Below, in pieces: positions 29,901-37,516 of a stretch of DNA of 64,000 bases; positions within the stretch are counted from its first letter, which is position 1; every line of letters begins with the position of its first letter. The notes beneath the pieces are model-generated. The model had not been told where the DNA came from and searched no databases. It was given only the letters and a program-made list of their open reading frames with translations. The stretch spans positions 13,461,246-13,525,245 of the forward strand of contig NC_135555.1 in NCBI RefSeq assembly GCF_964340395.1, written 5' to 3'. This stretch comes from Glandiceps talaboti (lineage: Eukaryota > Hemichordata > Enteropneusta > Spengelidae). The position numbers were made by a program, and so were the translations under genes.

Positions 29901-32900
29901 ATATTCACCCATGTGATAAATGTATTATTCTGTAATATTCACCCATGTGATAAATGTATTATTCCGTAATATTCACCCATGTGATAAATGTATTATTCCG
30001 CAAAATTCACCAATGTGATAAATGTATTATTCTGTAATATTCAACCATGTCATATATGTATTATTCCAAAATAATTTCAGATTATTCACCCATGTGATAA
30101 ATGCATAATTCCACAATTTCAGGTTATTCTCCGTGTGATAAATGTCTTATTCCATAATTTGAAAGTATTCATTTATGTGATCAATGTATTACATGTATTC
30201 CACAATCTTATACTTGTATACCAACTTATCCTATGATTTCAGATAACAAATAAACATGCAACTTTGCTATTCATTTCCCCCAACATGTGCCATAAATACA
30301 TCATTCCATACTTTGATTTTCATTTATGAAATACTAAACTAAGTATAAGTAAAAGTTGTTTATTATAGCGACATGTGAATATACATTTACAAATTGACAC
30401 CAAAAACAGCAAGTCAATACATCACCCAGCCCATCAGACTTATTTGTCATTATGAAATTAAATAACTAATCTAAAGAAACGGGACAATGGAAAGAACACA
30501 ATCATAACAAGTAAAGAAAAGTAACAGTACTACAATGAAATATACAAAGGATTACACCTTCTGGTGTATTCTCGTTGAAATAAATTTACTAGTTGCTCTC
30601 GGCTTATTGATCATTATAAAGTTCCGTTTCTTTGACTCTTTGAAGTTTACAAAATGTGGACATGAAACAAGTAAGATATTACAGAAGTGCATTCGTAAGT
30701 CATGATAGAGTGGACAGTGAATATATTAGACATGATGAGATCATTATTTATTCATTAATATGAGTATGTATATCTTATATTTTGATAGCAGCTGTCTACA
30801 TGTGTTTAAAAAAATATATTTATTATATTTCTTGTGATAATGTTATCATATGTATCTATATTAGTTTAACATTCGTTTTGAGGTCAAAATACTCCCGACT
30901 GTCCACAGGCTGAATCTGAGCCTCCATTTTTGCTTGCTCTTATTCATGAATGTAAGTGTATGGAGTCACAAATTCAGCCTTTAGTAGACAGGTATAAAAA
31001 ACCATAAAAACATAAAACACATTTCAGTTTCTAAGAGAAAAGGATTACATCTAAGTAGCATACTTACTTAATTTCATGAATAAATCACTACAGCTATTAC
31101 ACAATCATTTCAAAATTAAAACATATATATATCAATAATGAATTATTACTATTTTAAAATATGTAAATACTTAATTATTAATTTTTTACATTAAATACTT
31201 GAAAGCACTTATCTAATACCCTTGTGTACCATTTATCCAATAGAAACCCTAGAAGTGCATAATATGTTATCCATGTATGCATTTATTTCAATATCTAGGT
31301 ACCAATATAACATAATAATGAAAAGAACGAAGGCTTCTACTTACCAGTATGAATAATCAAAAGAAAACTGTAATATTTGATAAAGTCAGGAAATGATCCA
31401 ATTATTAAGTTCCACGCAGCGGGAGAAAAAAAAGAAAAAATCAATTTATATATGGTTTTTTATTTGATATACACGTACTAGCTGACTTGAAGTCATTAAA
31501 AGTGTTAATATTCAACAGTGTTTCACAACCAGACAATATGGCATTCTTATTATATTAGTTTGGAGAGTACTGGGGGCATAACAAATGAGACATCTTGTTC
31601 AGCGAATACCCACTGCACGGTAAACATGCATTTGTGTTGTAAGGGAAAGTTGGGGTTGGGGATATGCTGTGGATATGGGGGAGGAGGAGGGAAAAGACGT
31701 GGCCGTGGGGAAGGAATAGGAACGATGTGGTCAGGGGAGAAGTGACATGGTCGTGGGAGAGGAGGGTGGGGGGGTGGAGGTTGTACAAGGTGAATAGTAT
31801 ATTATTTTCTATAAAATGATGACAAACATTACCAGTATCTTCAACAACACAATTTACGGATTTTGGCATTCCTGTTAGCATACATGTATACCGTATATGT
31901 ACATTTTGTTAGGTTAATAAATTTATATTTTTTGCAAAAATATCATACGGGAGAAACCACTACAGAAATCTTAGAAGAACCCTGACAAAAGTATAGGTGA
32001 GAAACATTTAAAGTTAAAGTTTTTTGCTTTAAAAAGATTGAATGTGAATTTCTTTGAGATATTGTAATGGATGTCTTTGCACTTCTTAAACCTGATACCA
32101 TATCTAATAAAGTATCATTCTTTATCACTAATCCTCCATGATCAACAGATTTCAGACTCAACTCAAACAGGACTGTGGAGGACACATGTCATGTACTGGC
32201 TGAGATCATCATGTGAAATTCAACATGTGGTGTGTGTATTTTAGTATACCAGTATAGCTTATATTAGTTGATATTATATACAAAGTATACAATAATACAT
32301 TATCTAAAATCAATATTATATCTATAGAAACAACTACATAAAACATCAGGACACAAAACTACTGCATTATATGAGAGAGAAAATGTTTCCAATGTTTCTG
32401 TTAATAAAACAGTTCAATTTTCTAAATGAATCTTTATTACAGCCTTTATTGATAAGGAGTCAATAAAAGTAGATATAATTTATATGTAGTGTACTCTTTA
32501 TGACAAAGTCATGTTAGATAGTCAAGTCTCCAGGCTAACAAATGTTTACAAAGAACAAAGTTCACTTTAAGAATTGTATTGCTTGTGTAGAGTTTAAGAT
32601 TGTGCTGAGCCGTGAAACTGTGTCTAGATAGATAGACTAAGAAACCCTGGTGGATTATGCGGTGAGGTGGGGTGGGGGTGGGGTGTTTCAGGTTGGGGAT
32701 GAAACAGACTGGAAACTGTGCAATCCTGTGTCATGGAGAGGTATGGAATTTCTTGGGATTGATATGTTTATGGGTTCCTGGCCACGTTATGCAGCACAAC
32801 GTATCAATATAAATTTCACACTATAGTATTTCTTTTCATGTGTGATTGAGAAACTTATTAAATCATTTTAAATTACACTTTTTAAATGTCAGACTGGTTT

Positions 32901-35900
32901 GACAGATTGGAAGTGAAATGTCAAAGATAATAAAGTTATATAATTTTCACCTGGTTTTTCAGGTGTAATGTGAAGTAGACAGTTCAGTTTTGCACTGTTT
33001 AGACACATTTTATCACAAACTAATAACCTGTCACTTCTTATTAAAGTTACAATAGCTGTAAATGGGGCATTATTTTTTCATTTAGACAACCAACAAAATA
33101 TTCACTGCAAATTGTTAAAATACAAATAATTTGACATTGTACATGTTAATGATAGTCTGAGATTATCAATAACTAGTAAAGTAAATGAGTAACAGGTCAA
33201 AATAGTGATTGCGTTGATTTTTGGGTACTGCCCTCAAAAACAATTTCATTTATTTTATTGTATTATATTATGTAAACAGCTATACAAATATGTTTACTCA
33301 CAAGAGATTTAATACTGTTCAGGGTGTTCAATATTATAAGTAAGTTGTTATATTTAACAAAAGTGTTTCAATAAATTTTTCAGTTGTAGCTAGTGCTGCT
33401 TTAAACTTTCTAATATTATTCATTAATGAATGTGTTATGACATGTATAACCATTGCTAAAATTTACATATCATGAATATTCATGAGAAAGATCACATTAA
33501 TTAAATTACCAAGTGATGACAGTTTCAAATATCACACTATCCTCACACTTTGCTAATTTCCTTTACATTCTCTCAATTTCCCTGAATTAATGGCGATGTA
33601 TTTCTTTGAAATATTACTTCCTAGCTTCTCATTTCAGTTATCGATTGATCACAAACCTATTATTTACTGTTGGGGCTCAATGTGAAGCAATTAGTGATGA
33701 CTATTGAACGCAGACAACTAGAGCAATCTAACTTTGTATGGGGTTCTTTTACTCATTAACACACATACAAGATTCTATACAAACATGGCAGACAGTGTCC
33801 ACCCCATCGACAATAGAATGTCAACCATCATGTGTCTCCATTTACTGAGTACTCAGCAATATTGAAGTCCTATTAGCTGTCACAATAACTATACAAACAG
33901 ACATTATGAGCCCATCTTGATGTCTTAGCACAAAGGGATGTAGATACATGACTGTGGCTGTCTGAATGTCTTGTTCTTTTTATGGACAACTAATAGACCT
34001 TCTCATATTACATCAAGAATATGTAAAGATACACTTACAAGAGGCTTTTACAAGTAATATGTTTCTTTTTCACCTCTTTTTATCTTTCATGAGAGGAAAC
34101 AGCTAATTAAAGTGAAGAGGCTGTGTCAATTTGACTTTTAATTAGTTCAACTATATTAACCCTTTTTTACAGTTTTTAATTTCACACTTTTTTTATTACT
34201 AGAGGCCTATGTCATATGAAAATATGAAAATTTAGATGCCAAAAAACAATTAGCTGCAGAGCTACACAAAAACCGGGCCTTGTACAAAAGAACGATCTTA
34301 TCTAATTTGTATGACTTCAAAGACAGGGTAATGTTAATGCAATAACCTGGGACTGAATCATGGGCCTTTAAAGCCAATTTGCTCTGAATGAGATTTTCAC
34401 CTAATGTTTAAATACAACATAATTCCTTTTTATTTTATTAGTGAGATATATAGAAATTAGAATAGATCTGATTATTCTTTTGTTAAGAACCATTTTTTTT
34501 TCCTACAGGTCTGCCAAACAACTAAACATCTTAATTGTTAATCTTAATTTGACATTGGCCTTTAAAAACTGATGTTGTGAAACAGCCACGGTTGGGAATG
34601 GGGGAAGGAGGGATGGACAATATACAAGTTCATATGACAACATTCAATGAAAATATATATAATGCTGTTAGTATAACTGAGTTCAGACTTACCATTTTGG
34701 GCTCATCCTCTGTAGGAAAACAAAAAGAATACCATTCATTAGAAAATATAAAATATTAACATTTTAAAAGTGTGACACATAAAACAGACAGAGTAAGTCA
34801 GGACCTAATTCTGACAATTGTCCCCTTCTTTCTCCATCCTGTGAAGAGCTAGGTATGAAACCTGGGCTTGCCACAAATGCCAGTAACTAAAGAATTAACA
34901 CACTTAGTTGTCAAATATTAGCAATAAATCATTTGACATTTGTTCAAAACTACAGTAGCCCCCCACCTAATTTGGCTGACCAAAACTAAAAAAAATCGGA
35001 AGTTTTCATAATTTGAAACACCAGGTTCAAACGTACCTCCTTAACCAACTTACGTTCCATGGTGTATCCAATATGGCGGAATACATTCATGTACATTAAG
35101 ATGGGTGCTTTGAATTATGAAAAGTTCCGATTTCAAGAGTCTTGGTCATCCAAGCGGGGGAGGGGGGCGTACTTTTGTTATCAAAGATATGTGAAATAAG
35201 TAGATAATTAATCAATTGCTAATATTTAACTGCTGGGCTTGATATTTTTTGGTTATTGGCACACAAGCATTTTGCTTATGTGCCAAGAATAGGCTTATTA
35301 CATAAGATTTCACAGGATAGTGTATTGGGACAATATCAGAATTGAGTCCAGGTGATATATTCCTTCAGCGAACAAGACAAAGCCTGTCAATGCTAATTGA
35401 CTTGAACTAGAACTGTGAATGTTTCTACATGTCCATCATTCACGTCAATTAGTATACTAGTCTACAGACAATGAATTGGATGAAGAACTTTTCCAGTAAA
35501 TGTTATTTTCTCAAAATTAAATATCCTCTCATAATAACAATTACAGTTCTGAGTTCCCTAATTGTTCTACTTGACAGCACTTAACAAAATTATTCTGTAA
35601 TAATTCCATTATAAAAAATATGTTTGTAAAATATCTTTTGTTTGGTAAATTAGGTGCCTAATTCTAATTATCTAATTTGAACTCATGTATCCTCCACTTA
35701 CAAAGACAGCATTATAAAGTTACACATCAATGTACTATATGCATGTGACATTGCCTGGAGGTATTACAGGGAAAATTTGACATGTGCAAGCAATTGATGA
35801 ATTCACATCTCATATTTTTGACATGATGAACGCTCTATTATGGATTCGATGTCCGATTTTGATATGATAGTAATTCATCACTGTATTATCATTGCACTGG

Positions 35901-37334
35901 TAAATTCTTCTACAGTATTTCATTTTTATCTGTTTTCACATCCAGTGAAGATGGTATCAAAGTTGAGATCGATGCATGGATAGCACGATAGATGTGTGGA
36001 TGATAGTCTAGTTCCTGTCGACCGTATTCTGATTTTACACTACGTTATCTTTACACATTACGTCTAGTCAATGTCATTACTCTCGCACAGAATTCTGTGC
36101 TCCTCCCTACAGCATTCATATAAGTGTGATGTGTAAAGATAACGTAGTGTAAAATCGGAACACCATTGTCAGGAACTAGACTGTAGATGAGTGTTTTTGA
36201 TTGACACTGCTGAATAGATCTGATACTCATTTCAGTGATACAGTGATTTAATATTAGTATAATATATAGTTTATTATAAAATATCAGAAGAAGAAAATTT
36301 CCTCTGTATTTTGGAGACATCCTGTTTTCATATTATGTTATCAAAATTAATAGTTGTAGGCCAAACAAAATGACTTATGGAGTTTAGATACCATTAAATG
36401 AGTACACTTTGGCTAAAATTAAAAATTTTATGACAGTAAAAAAAAAAGTGGCAAAAGTCCATTTTTAATATTTTATAAATAATACATGATCCTGAATAAA
36501 ACATGAAATTTCATTTTTGTACCAAAATTCTGATAGATGAAGTAGAGCTAGCTTGGCTTTGTAGTTATTACTTTACAACTAGAATATTTGACAGGGATAA
36601 TGGCTAGCAGTGGGATCCAGCTTCAATTACTACCTTCTGATTACGAATTGTTAGTCCACGTTTGAATGTAAATAGAGTGCCACCCCTATCATTGTAAGTG
36701 CAGGGATGCACAGGGATGGACCATGAAGGTATACCTCCATGGATGGACCAAGCAGATACCAAGGGTGATTCTTAGATCTGGGTGCAATGACCTTTGCCCA
36801 AGTAAAAACATTCAACTTGGACCGTGGGTCGGACACCAAGGCCAGTACTCGGATCAACTCCAAAGTAAAACACTCCACGATACTAAACAAATATTCTATT
36901 AAAAGCGGAGAAAACGATACTCACTTGGGGCGTCGGGATTTTGAATCCGTGTCTGGGTACCGGTCATGTCAATAATACACTTGGCTCCTCTGTCTTTTTC
37001 CCTATACAAATGAGAAACATAACGTTACAACAGGTCGTGTCAAACCACGTAATACACAAGTCAGCAAATGCTCTTCATCAATCTTCAATCTACGAAAACA
37101 ATCCCGTGTAGTTGTGTTTTAAAGAAGTGACCAAAACGTGTGATTGTGTACATACCTTTGGTTGAAGGGTCGAACTCGAACAGCGACTTTCACTCTGCAA
37201 AAAAATGAGAACATGGGACGAAAATTAGTTCCATTGGGTATCTAGATCACGAATGTCGAACAGAAACACACACACACGTTCGCCACACTTTTCAATTCAG
37301 GTGGCAACACTTACGATTCTCCCTTGTCCGCCAT
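2040..37334 (-). CDS. KIF28: KIF28-like kinesin-3 motor protein, complete, 28 exons (1073 aa)
   Basis: A plus-end-directed type of microtubule motor, by family. Coding exons 1 to 28 run from 37334 down to 2040. Each has AG/GT borders and a compatible phase, and they sum to 3222 nt including the stop. Motor domain is about residues 8-360: VAVRVRPF start, P-loop GQTGSGKS 110-117, switch I NATSSRAH 223-230, switch II DLAGSER 259-265, then PYRDS near 309. A neck/coiled coil follows (about 365-440), then FHA (about 470-570: GRK 491-493, KNH 510-512), the DPFWEP motif (703-708) typical of KIF1/KIF28 proteins, a C2-like region (782-871) and a charged helical segment (872-929). No PH domain is seen, unlike KIF1A/1B. 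That, the length (vertebrate KIF28 is about 1000 aa) and the FHA sequence favour KIF28. The protein ends CIVM. The family name is inference from remembered motifs; kinesin-3 membership is near certain. Confidence 0.88.
2326..2531. repeat. (TATG)n microsatellite passing into (TG)n
   Basis: About 30 TATG units from 2326 to about 2444, then TGCA and TG/GTGT runs to 2531. It lies in KIF28 intron 27 and is open in several frames only because it lacks stop triplets. Confidence 0.97.
2825..3060. mobile_element. Foldback transposable element, 236 bp, 9-bp TSD (family B, copy 1)
   Basis: Nearly the whole element is one imperfect palindrome; each arm is about 110 bp. It starts CAATCTGATTAAAATC and ends with its inverse. 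Both sides carry the identical 9 bp TGTACATGG (2816-2824 and 3061-3069). A related element with the same termini lies at 48873. A 9-bp duplication is typical of Mutator-like transposons. No coding capacity, so non-autonomous. Confidence 0.9.
5424..5715. repeat. Degenerate ~42-bp minisatellite (GGTCAAGYTGGGTCAYCC)
   Basis: Six or so decayed copies of a unit containing GAGGTCAAG-TGGGTCA-CC in KIF28 intron 27. Confidence 0.75.
6907..6990 (-). CDS. KIF28: KIF28 exon 27 (possible cassette exon)
   Basis: 84 nt, phase 0, residues 1012-1039, polar and Asn/Gln-rich ([14 protein letters not shown]). Acceptor is good (TTTCAGCAG) but the donor AAG/GTGACC is weak. Its length is a multiple of three and both neighbours are phase 0, so it could be skipped without breaking the frame. 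Confidence 0.55.
8425..8695. repeat. Degenerate ~80-bp tandem repeat
   Basis: About four units, each with GGGTA-, CCATGAAAAATGTA-GGGT and a TTGC-ACAGCTATA block. Related GGGTAT motifs also occur at 7960-8050. Lies in KIF28 intron 26. Confidence 0.65.
8867..8929 (-). CDS. KIF28: KIF28 exon 26
   Basis: 63 nt, phase 0, residues 991-1011, ending [13 protein letters not shown]. Acceptor TTTTTTAG, donor GTAAGA. Confidence 0.75.
9159..9212 (-). CDS. KIF28: KIF28 exon 25
   Basis: 54 nt, phase 0, residues 973-990, [18 protein letters not shown]. Supported by acceptor TTCTTCAG, donor GTAAGA and an open phase-0 frame only; I recognise no domain. Confidence 0.75.
9662..9741. repeat. (CA)n microsatellite
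   Basis: About 75 bp of almost pure CA repeats in KIF28 intron 24. Confidence 0.98.
11045..11173 (-). CDS. KIF28: KIF28 exon 24
   Basis: 129 nt, phase 0, residues 930-972, including [20 protein letters not shown] and [10 protein letters not shown]. Acceptor TTTTCTAG, donor GTAGGT. Confidence 0.88.
11581..11754 (-). CDS. KIF28: KIF28 exon 23
   Basis: 174 nt, phase 0, residues 872-929. A Ser-rich linker then the helix [20 protein letters not shown], likely coiled coil. Acceptor TTGTTGTAG, donor GTAAAT. Confidence 0.9.
11785..12500. repeat. GTGGTG/ATGGTG-rich simple-repeat block
   Basis: Some 700 bp of imperfect GTG/GTA/ATG triplets, including a G-tract at 11812-11826. It fills intron 22 up to 25 bp from exon 22. 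The Val/Met- or Thr/His-rich frames across it are artefacts of the triplet composition. Confidence 0.93.
12524..12793 (-). CDS. KIF28: KIF28 exon 22, C2-like region
   Basis: 270 nt, phase 0, residues 782-871. Beta-rich: [41 protein letters not shown]. The pattern (YKVY, W-x-H, F-x-LYG) resembles the C2-like segment of KIF1/KIF28 tails. Acceptor TTCTCTAG, donor GTAAGG. Confidence 0.93.
12930..13041. repeat. MITE family A, copy 2 (112 bp)
   Basis: Begins CTGTAAGACACGTCGTGATG and ends GTCATGGTGTACCTTACAG, giving inverted termini of about 20 bp. The core GATGTGTGAGGGCGCC matches the other copies. Lies in KIF28 intron 21. Confidence 0.85.
13234..13618. repeat. Imperfect foldback repeat, ~385 bp
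   Basis: The left part (AAGGCCAAAAAAAGAAAAGC, then TTTCTGGTCA) is repeated inverted at the right end (TGACCAGAAA, then a TTTTTTTCTTTTTGG run). Internal segments pair only partly. Intron 21. Confidence 0.5.
13655..13777 (-). CDS. KIF28: KIF28 exon 21
   Basis: 123 nt, phase 0, residues 741-781. [12 protein letters not shown], then [14 protein letters not shown], the start of the C2-like tail region. Donor GTAAGC. Confidence 0.92.
14373..14546 (-). CDS. KIF28: KIF28 exon 20, DPFWEP motif
   Basis: 174 nt, phase 0 both ends, residues 683-740. Contains [13 protein letters not shown], a hallmark of KIF1/KIF28 tails, and [20 protein letters not shown]. Acceptor TTGTTTAG, donor GTAGAA. Confidence 0.94.
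14638..14660. repeat. Poly(C) tract
   Basis: 23-nt run of C in KIF28 intron 19, read as G in the transcript. Confidence 0.95.
14862..14989. repeat. (GA)n microsatellite
   Basis: About 125 bp of GA repeats with two small interruptions, KIF28 intron 19. Confidence 0.98.
15063..15150 (-). CDS. KIF28: KIF28 exon 19
   Basis: 88 nt, residues 653-682, [20 protein letters not shown] and FMNRRYLMQ. Acceptor TTTACAG, donor GTATGC. Confidence 0.92.
15647..15794 (-). CDS. KIF28: KIF28 exon 18
   Basis: 148 nt, residues 604-653. [20 protein letters not shown] then FEVVLLSG; resembles the post-FHA helical and beta segment of KIF1 proteins. Acceptor TTTGTAG, donor GTAAGT. Confidence 0.92.
16197..16343 (-). 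CDS. KIF28: KIF28 exon 17
   Basis: 147 nt, residues 555-604. Begins [10 protein letters not shown] (end of FHA), then [13 protein letters not shown]. Acceptor CTTACAG, donor GTAAGA. Confidence 0.94.
16735..16877 (-). CDS. KIF28: KIF28 exon 16, second half of FHA
   Basis: 143 nt, residues 507-555. SIQKNHAVV carries the conserved N-H of FHA, then INGTPL and [10 protein letters not shown] close the fold. Donor GTTAGT (slightly weak), acceptor TTTTCCAG. Confidence 0.94.
17439..17644 (-). CDS. KIF28: KIF28 exon 15, start of FHA domain
   Basis: 206 nt, residues 439-507. A charged coil, then [19 protein letters not shown] and the FHA core [22 protein letters not shown] domains bind phospho-threonine or act as scaffolds; in KIF1 proteins FHA influences dimer state. 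Acceptor TATTTAAG, donor GTATGT. Confidence 0.94.
17930..18054. repeat. Palindromic MITE-like element (125 bp)
   Basis: Arms of about 50 bp: TAGGACATAAAATATAGTT pairs with the inverse of AACTACATTTTTACGGTCCTA, continuing to TAGAAACATAT. No clear target duplication. Intron 14. Confidence 0.75.
18205..18305 (-). CDS. KIF28: KIF28 exon 14, coiled-coil segment
   Basis: 101 nt, residues 405-438. Charged helix [15 protein letters not shown] followed by a Gly/Trp break. Acceptor TTGTATCAG, donor GTACGG. Confidence 0.88.
18888..19089. repeat. MITE family C, copy 1 (202 bp)
   Basis: Direct copy of the element at 20420, roughly 80% alike by eye. Termini AATTCTCAGTACTTGCAATAG and its inverse (CTATTTCAGGTACCAAGAATT). 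It sits in intron 13, ending 24 bp from the exon 13 donor. Confidence 0.85.
19114..19346 (-). CDS. KIF28: KIF28 exon 13, end of motor and neck
   Basis: 233 nt, residues 327-405. Contains [30 protein letters not shown] (end of motor) and [18 protein letters not shown] (neck coil), then a Gly-rich linker. Acceptor TTACATAG, donor GTATGT. Confidence 0.95.
19615..19745. repeat. Degenerate ~35-bp tandem repeat
   Basis: Four decayed units of GAGGTCAA-GG-TAATAAACATA in KIF28 intron 12. Confidence 0.7.
19791..19888 (-). CDS. KIF28: KIF28 exon 12
   Basis: 98 nt, residues 295-327. Contains [19 protein letters not shown], the L12/alpha-5 microtubule-contact block. Acceptor TGTATTTAG, donor GTGAGT. Confidence 0.95.
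19957..20041. repeat. Short inverted-repeat element
   Basis: AAAAGTAAGCCAGAAT at the left is matched inverted by ATTCTGGCTTACTTTTT at the right; the inner GGATCAC/GATCAC also pairs. Intron 11. Confidence 0.7.
20176..20273 (-). CDS. KIF28: KIF28 exon 11, switch II
   Basis: 98 nt, residues 262-294. Contains [20 protein letters not shown] and [12 protein letters not shown], the microtubule-binding L11/alpha-4 block. Acceptor ATCACCAG, donor GTAAGT. Confidence 0.95.
20420..20615. repeat. MITE family C, copy 2 (196 bp)
   Basis: Same orientation as the copy at 18888. Terminal inverted repeats AATTCTCAGTACCTGCAATAG and CTATTTCAGGTACAGAGAATT. The AATT at each edge could be a fixed target duplication. 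Intron 10. Confidence 0.85.
20760..20912 (-). CDS. KIF28: KIF28 exon 10, switch I and DLAG
   Basis: 153 nt, residues 211-262. Contains [12 protein letters not shown], switch I NATSSRAH, and NLVDLAG, the start of switch II. The usual switch I SSRSH reads SSRAH here. Acceptor TTTTCAG, donor GTAAGA. Confidence 0.95.
22069..22255 (-). CDS. KIF28: KIF28 exon 9
   Basis: 187 nt, residues 149-211. Contains [14 protein letters not shown], the kinesin signature strand, then the loop [15 protein letters not shown]. Acceptor CTTTACAG, donor GTGAGT. Confidence 0.95.
22807..23228. repeat. Foldback element, 422 bp
   Basis: Arms of about 155 bp pair well (CTAGAAATGCTG-TGATCAGAATG, TTAAAACTGGCTTTG, CTCCTTATCACAATATCAA in both). 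The loop is about 110 bp. Lies in KIF28 intron 8. No target duplication resolved. Confidence 0.85.
23418..23481 (-). CDS. KIF28: KIF28 exon 8
   Basis: 64 nt, residues 127-148, [17 protein letters not shown]; matches the GI(I/V)P block of kinesin-3 motors. Acceptor ATTTATAG, donor GTATGT. Confidence 0.92.
23595..23673 (-). CDS. KIF28: KIF28 exon 7, ATP-binding P-loop
   Basis: 79 nt, residues 101-127. Encodes [17 protein letters not shown] with the Walker A motif GQTGSGKS, which binds the ATP phosphates. Donor GTAAAT. Confidence 0.95.
24001..24350. repeat. 90-bp tandem repeat, 4 copies
   Basis: Units start GGCATGGACCTATAA at 24001, 24091 and 24181, and GGCATGCAACTATAA at 24272. All sit in intron 6, right beside the exon 6 donor. 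Confidence 0.9.
24370..24494 (-). CDS. KIF28: KIF28 exon 6
   Basis: 125 nt, residues 59-101. Contains [15 protein letters not shown] and [19 protein letters not shown], the alpha-1 region just before the P-loop. Acceptor TTAACAG, donor GTAAGT. Confidence 0.92.
24625..25300. repeat. Large inverted repeat interrupted by a retroposon
   Basis: The left arm (about 24640-24785) and right arm (about 25130-25290) share GACATCAGA-TGTGG, TGTTACAAACAGGG, GAATTGGATTA and AACACTTGG-ACAGCAT in opposite orientation. The middle holds the insertion at 24797. Confidence 0.82.
24797..25018 (+). mobile_element. Truncated non-LTR retroposon 3' end, 11-bp TSD
   Basis: Flanked by the direct repeat AACAGTTTTAT (24786-24796 and 25019-25029). 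It begins with a frame reading [12 protein letters not shown] then stop, which resembles the usual C-terminus of LINE reverse-transcriptase ORFs. It ends in an (AAT)n tail after CGCGCTGAGAGCG. A 5'-truncated LINE or a derived SINE, on the plus strand in KIF28 intron 5. Confidence 0.82.
25485..25691. mobile_element. Foldback element, 207 bp, probable 8-bp TSD
   Basis: Arms share TATGGAT-A-GATTTGG and, nearer the centre, TTTATCATGGCTTCCTACTT. Flanks TCTGATTA (25477-25484) and TCTGTTTA (25692-25699) differ at one base. Intron 5. Confidence 0.78.
28285..28770. repeat. Degenerate ~85-90-bp tandem repeat
   Basis: About five decayed units with GGCTCTGGTCTATTCAAAAG, TCACAAAATGA and GATCAAACACAAT blocks in KIF28 intron 5. 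Confidence 0.7.
29510..30150. repeat. 34-bp satellite array with 102-bp higher-order unit
   Basis: About 18 copies of a 34-bp unit containing ATTCACCCATGTGATAAATG. Between 29709 and 29905 the variants run as a repeating trimer. Edge units are more decayed. Intron 5. Confidence 0.95.
31345..31367 (-). CDS. KIF28: KIF28 exon 5 (23-nt micro-exon)
   Basis: Encodes FSFDYSYW, matching the kinesin-3 FTFDHSYW block; the Trp codon is completed by exon 6. Acceptor ATATTACAG, donor GTAAGT. It lies 3.3 kb from exon 4 and 6.9 kb from exon 6. Confidence 0.87.
31650..31785 (+). repeat. G-rich, G-quadruplex-prone tract
   Basis: Many G3-G7 runs within 135 bp (GGGGTTGGGG, GGGGGAGGAGGAGGG, GGGTGGGGGGG). Similar smaller tracts are at 27690-27740 and 32660-32700. 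KIF28 introns 4 and 5. Confidence 0.7.
34693..34709 (-). CDS. KIF28: KIF28 exon 4 (17-nt micro-exon)
   Basis: Encodes the end of Lys46 plus DEPKM. Acceptor TTTTCCTACAG, donor GTAAGT. It is needed to keep the frame between exons 3 and 5, and its content matches the short linker before the kinesin F-x-F-D strand. Confidence 0.8.
34950..35175. repeat. Foldback element, ~225 bp
   Basis: GTAGCCCCCCACC...ATCGGAAGTTTTCATAATT at the left is matched inverted by AATTATGAAAAGTTCCGAT...GGGGGAGGGGGGCGTAC at the right. KIF28 intron 3. Confidence 0.8.
36005..36183. mobile_element. Foldback element, 179 bp, possible 9-bp TSD
   Basis: Starts AGTCTAGTTCCTG and ends CAGGAACTAGACT. The arms also share GATTTTACACTACGTTATC and CTTTACACAT. 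Flanks GTGGATGAT and GTAGATGAG agree at 7 of 9 bases. Intron 3. Confidence 0.78.
36925..37001 (-). CDS. KIF28: KIF28 exon 3
   Basis: 77 nt, residues 20-46, reading [14 protein letters not shown] and on to NPDAP. Acceptor TTTGTATAG, donor GTGAGT. The phase joins exon 2 (AG/G Arg) and exon 4 (A/AG Lys). Confidence 0.88.
37156..37194 (-). CDS. KIF28: KIF28 exon 2, first motor strand
   Basis: 39 nt, residues 7-20, encoding [13 protein letters not shown], the first beta strand of the kinesin fold. Acceptor CTGCAG, donor GTATGT. Confidence 0.92.
37315..37334 (-). CDS. KIF28: KIF28 exon 1 (start codon)
   Basis: Encodes MADKGE plus two bases of Ser7. The ATG is followed by G (good +4 context) and the exon ends at GTAAGTG. 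No other in-frame ATG fits the motor start in exon 2. The region around it is less A+T-rich and contains CpGs, as expected near a promoter. Confidence 0.85.
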
Positions 37335-37508
37335 GACTTCCGATTATAAAACAACCGCTAAAACCATAAAATACACTACTCTAAAGTTCCCTTTCGTGGA
37401 TGGAATACACTAGTTCTTGGCTACAGGTTGCAAGGTTATAAACTTATTACGTATTCATGAAGTCTATTATGAACGCCGAGCTCGCCTGCCTAGCAACTCT
37501 CATTTCTG

Positions 37509-37516
37509 TGACGTCA
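37509..37516. promoter_or_regulatory. CRE palindrome upstream of KIF28
   Basis: TGACGTCA, the full cAMP-response/ATF site, 175 bp upstream of the KIF28 ATG in a CpG-containing stretch. A sequence match only. The 8-mer also occurs at 10361, 28082 and 63201. Confidence 0.4.

Noticed and set aside
29510-30150. CRISPR-like regular array
   Set aside because: Repeats are contiguous 34-bp monomers without unique spacers, in an animal intron; it is a minisatellite.
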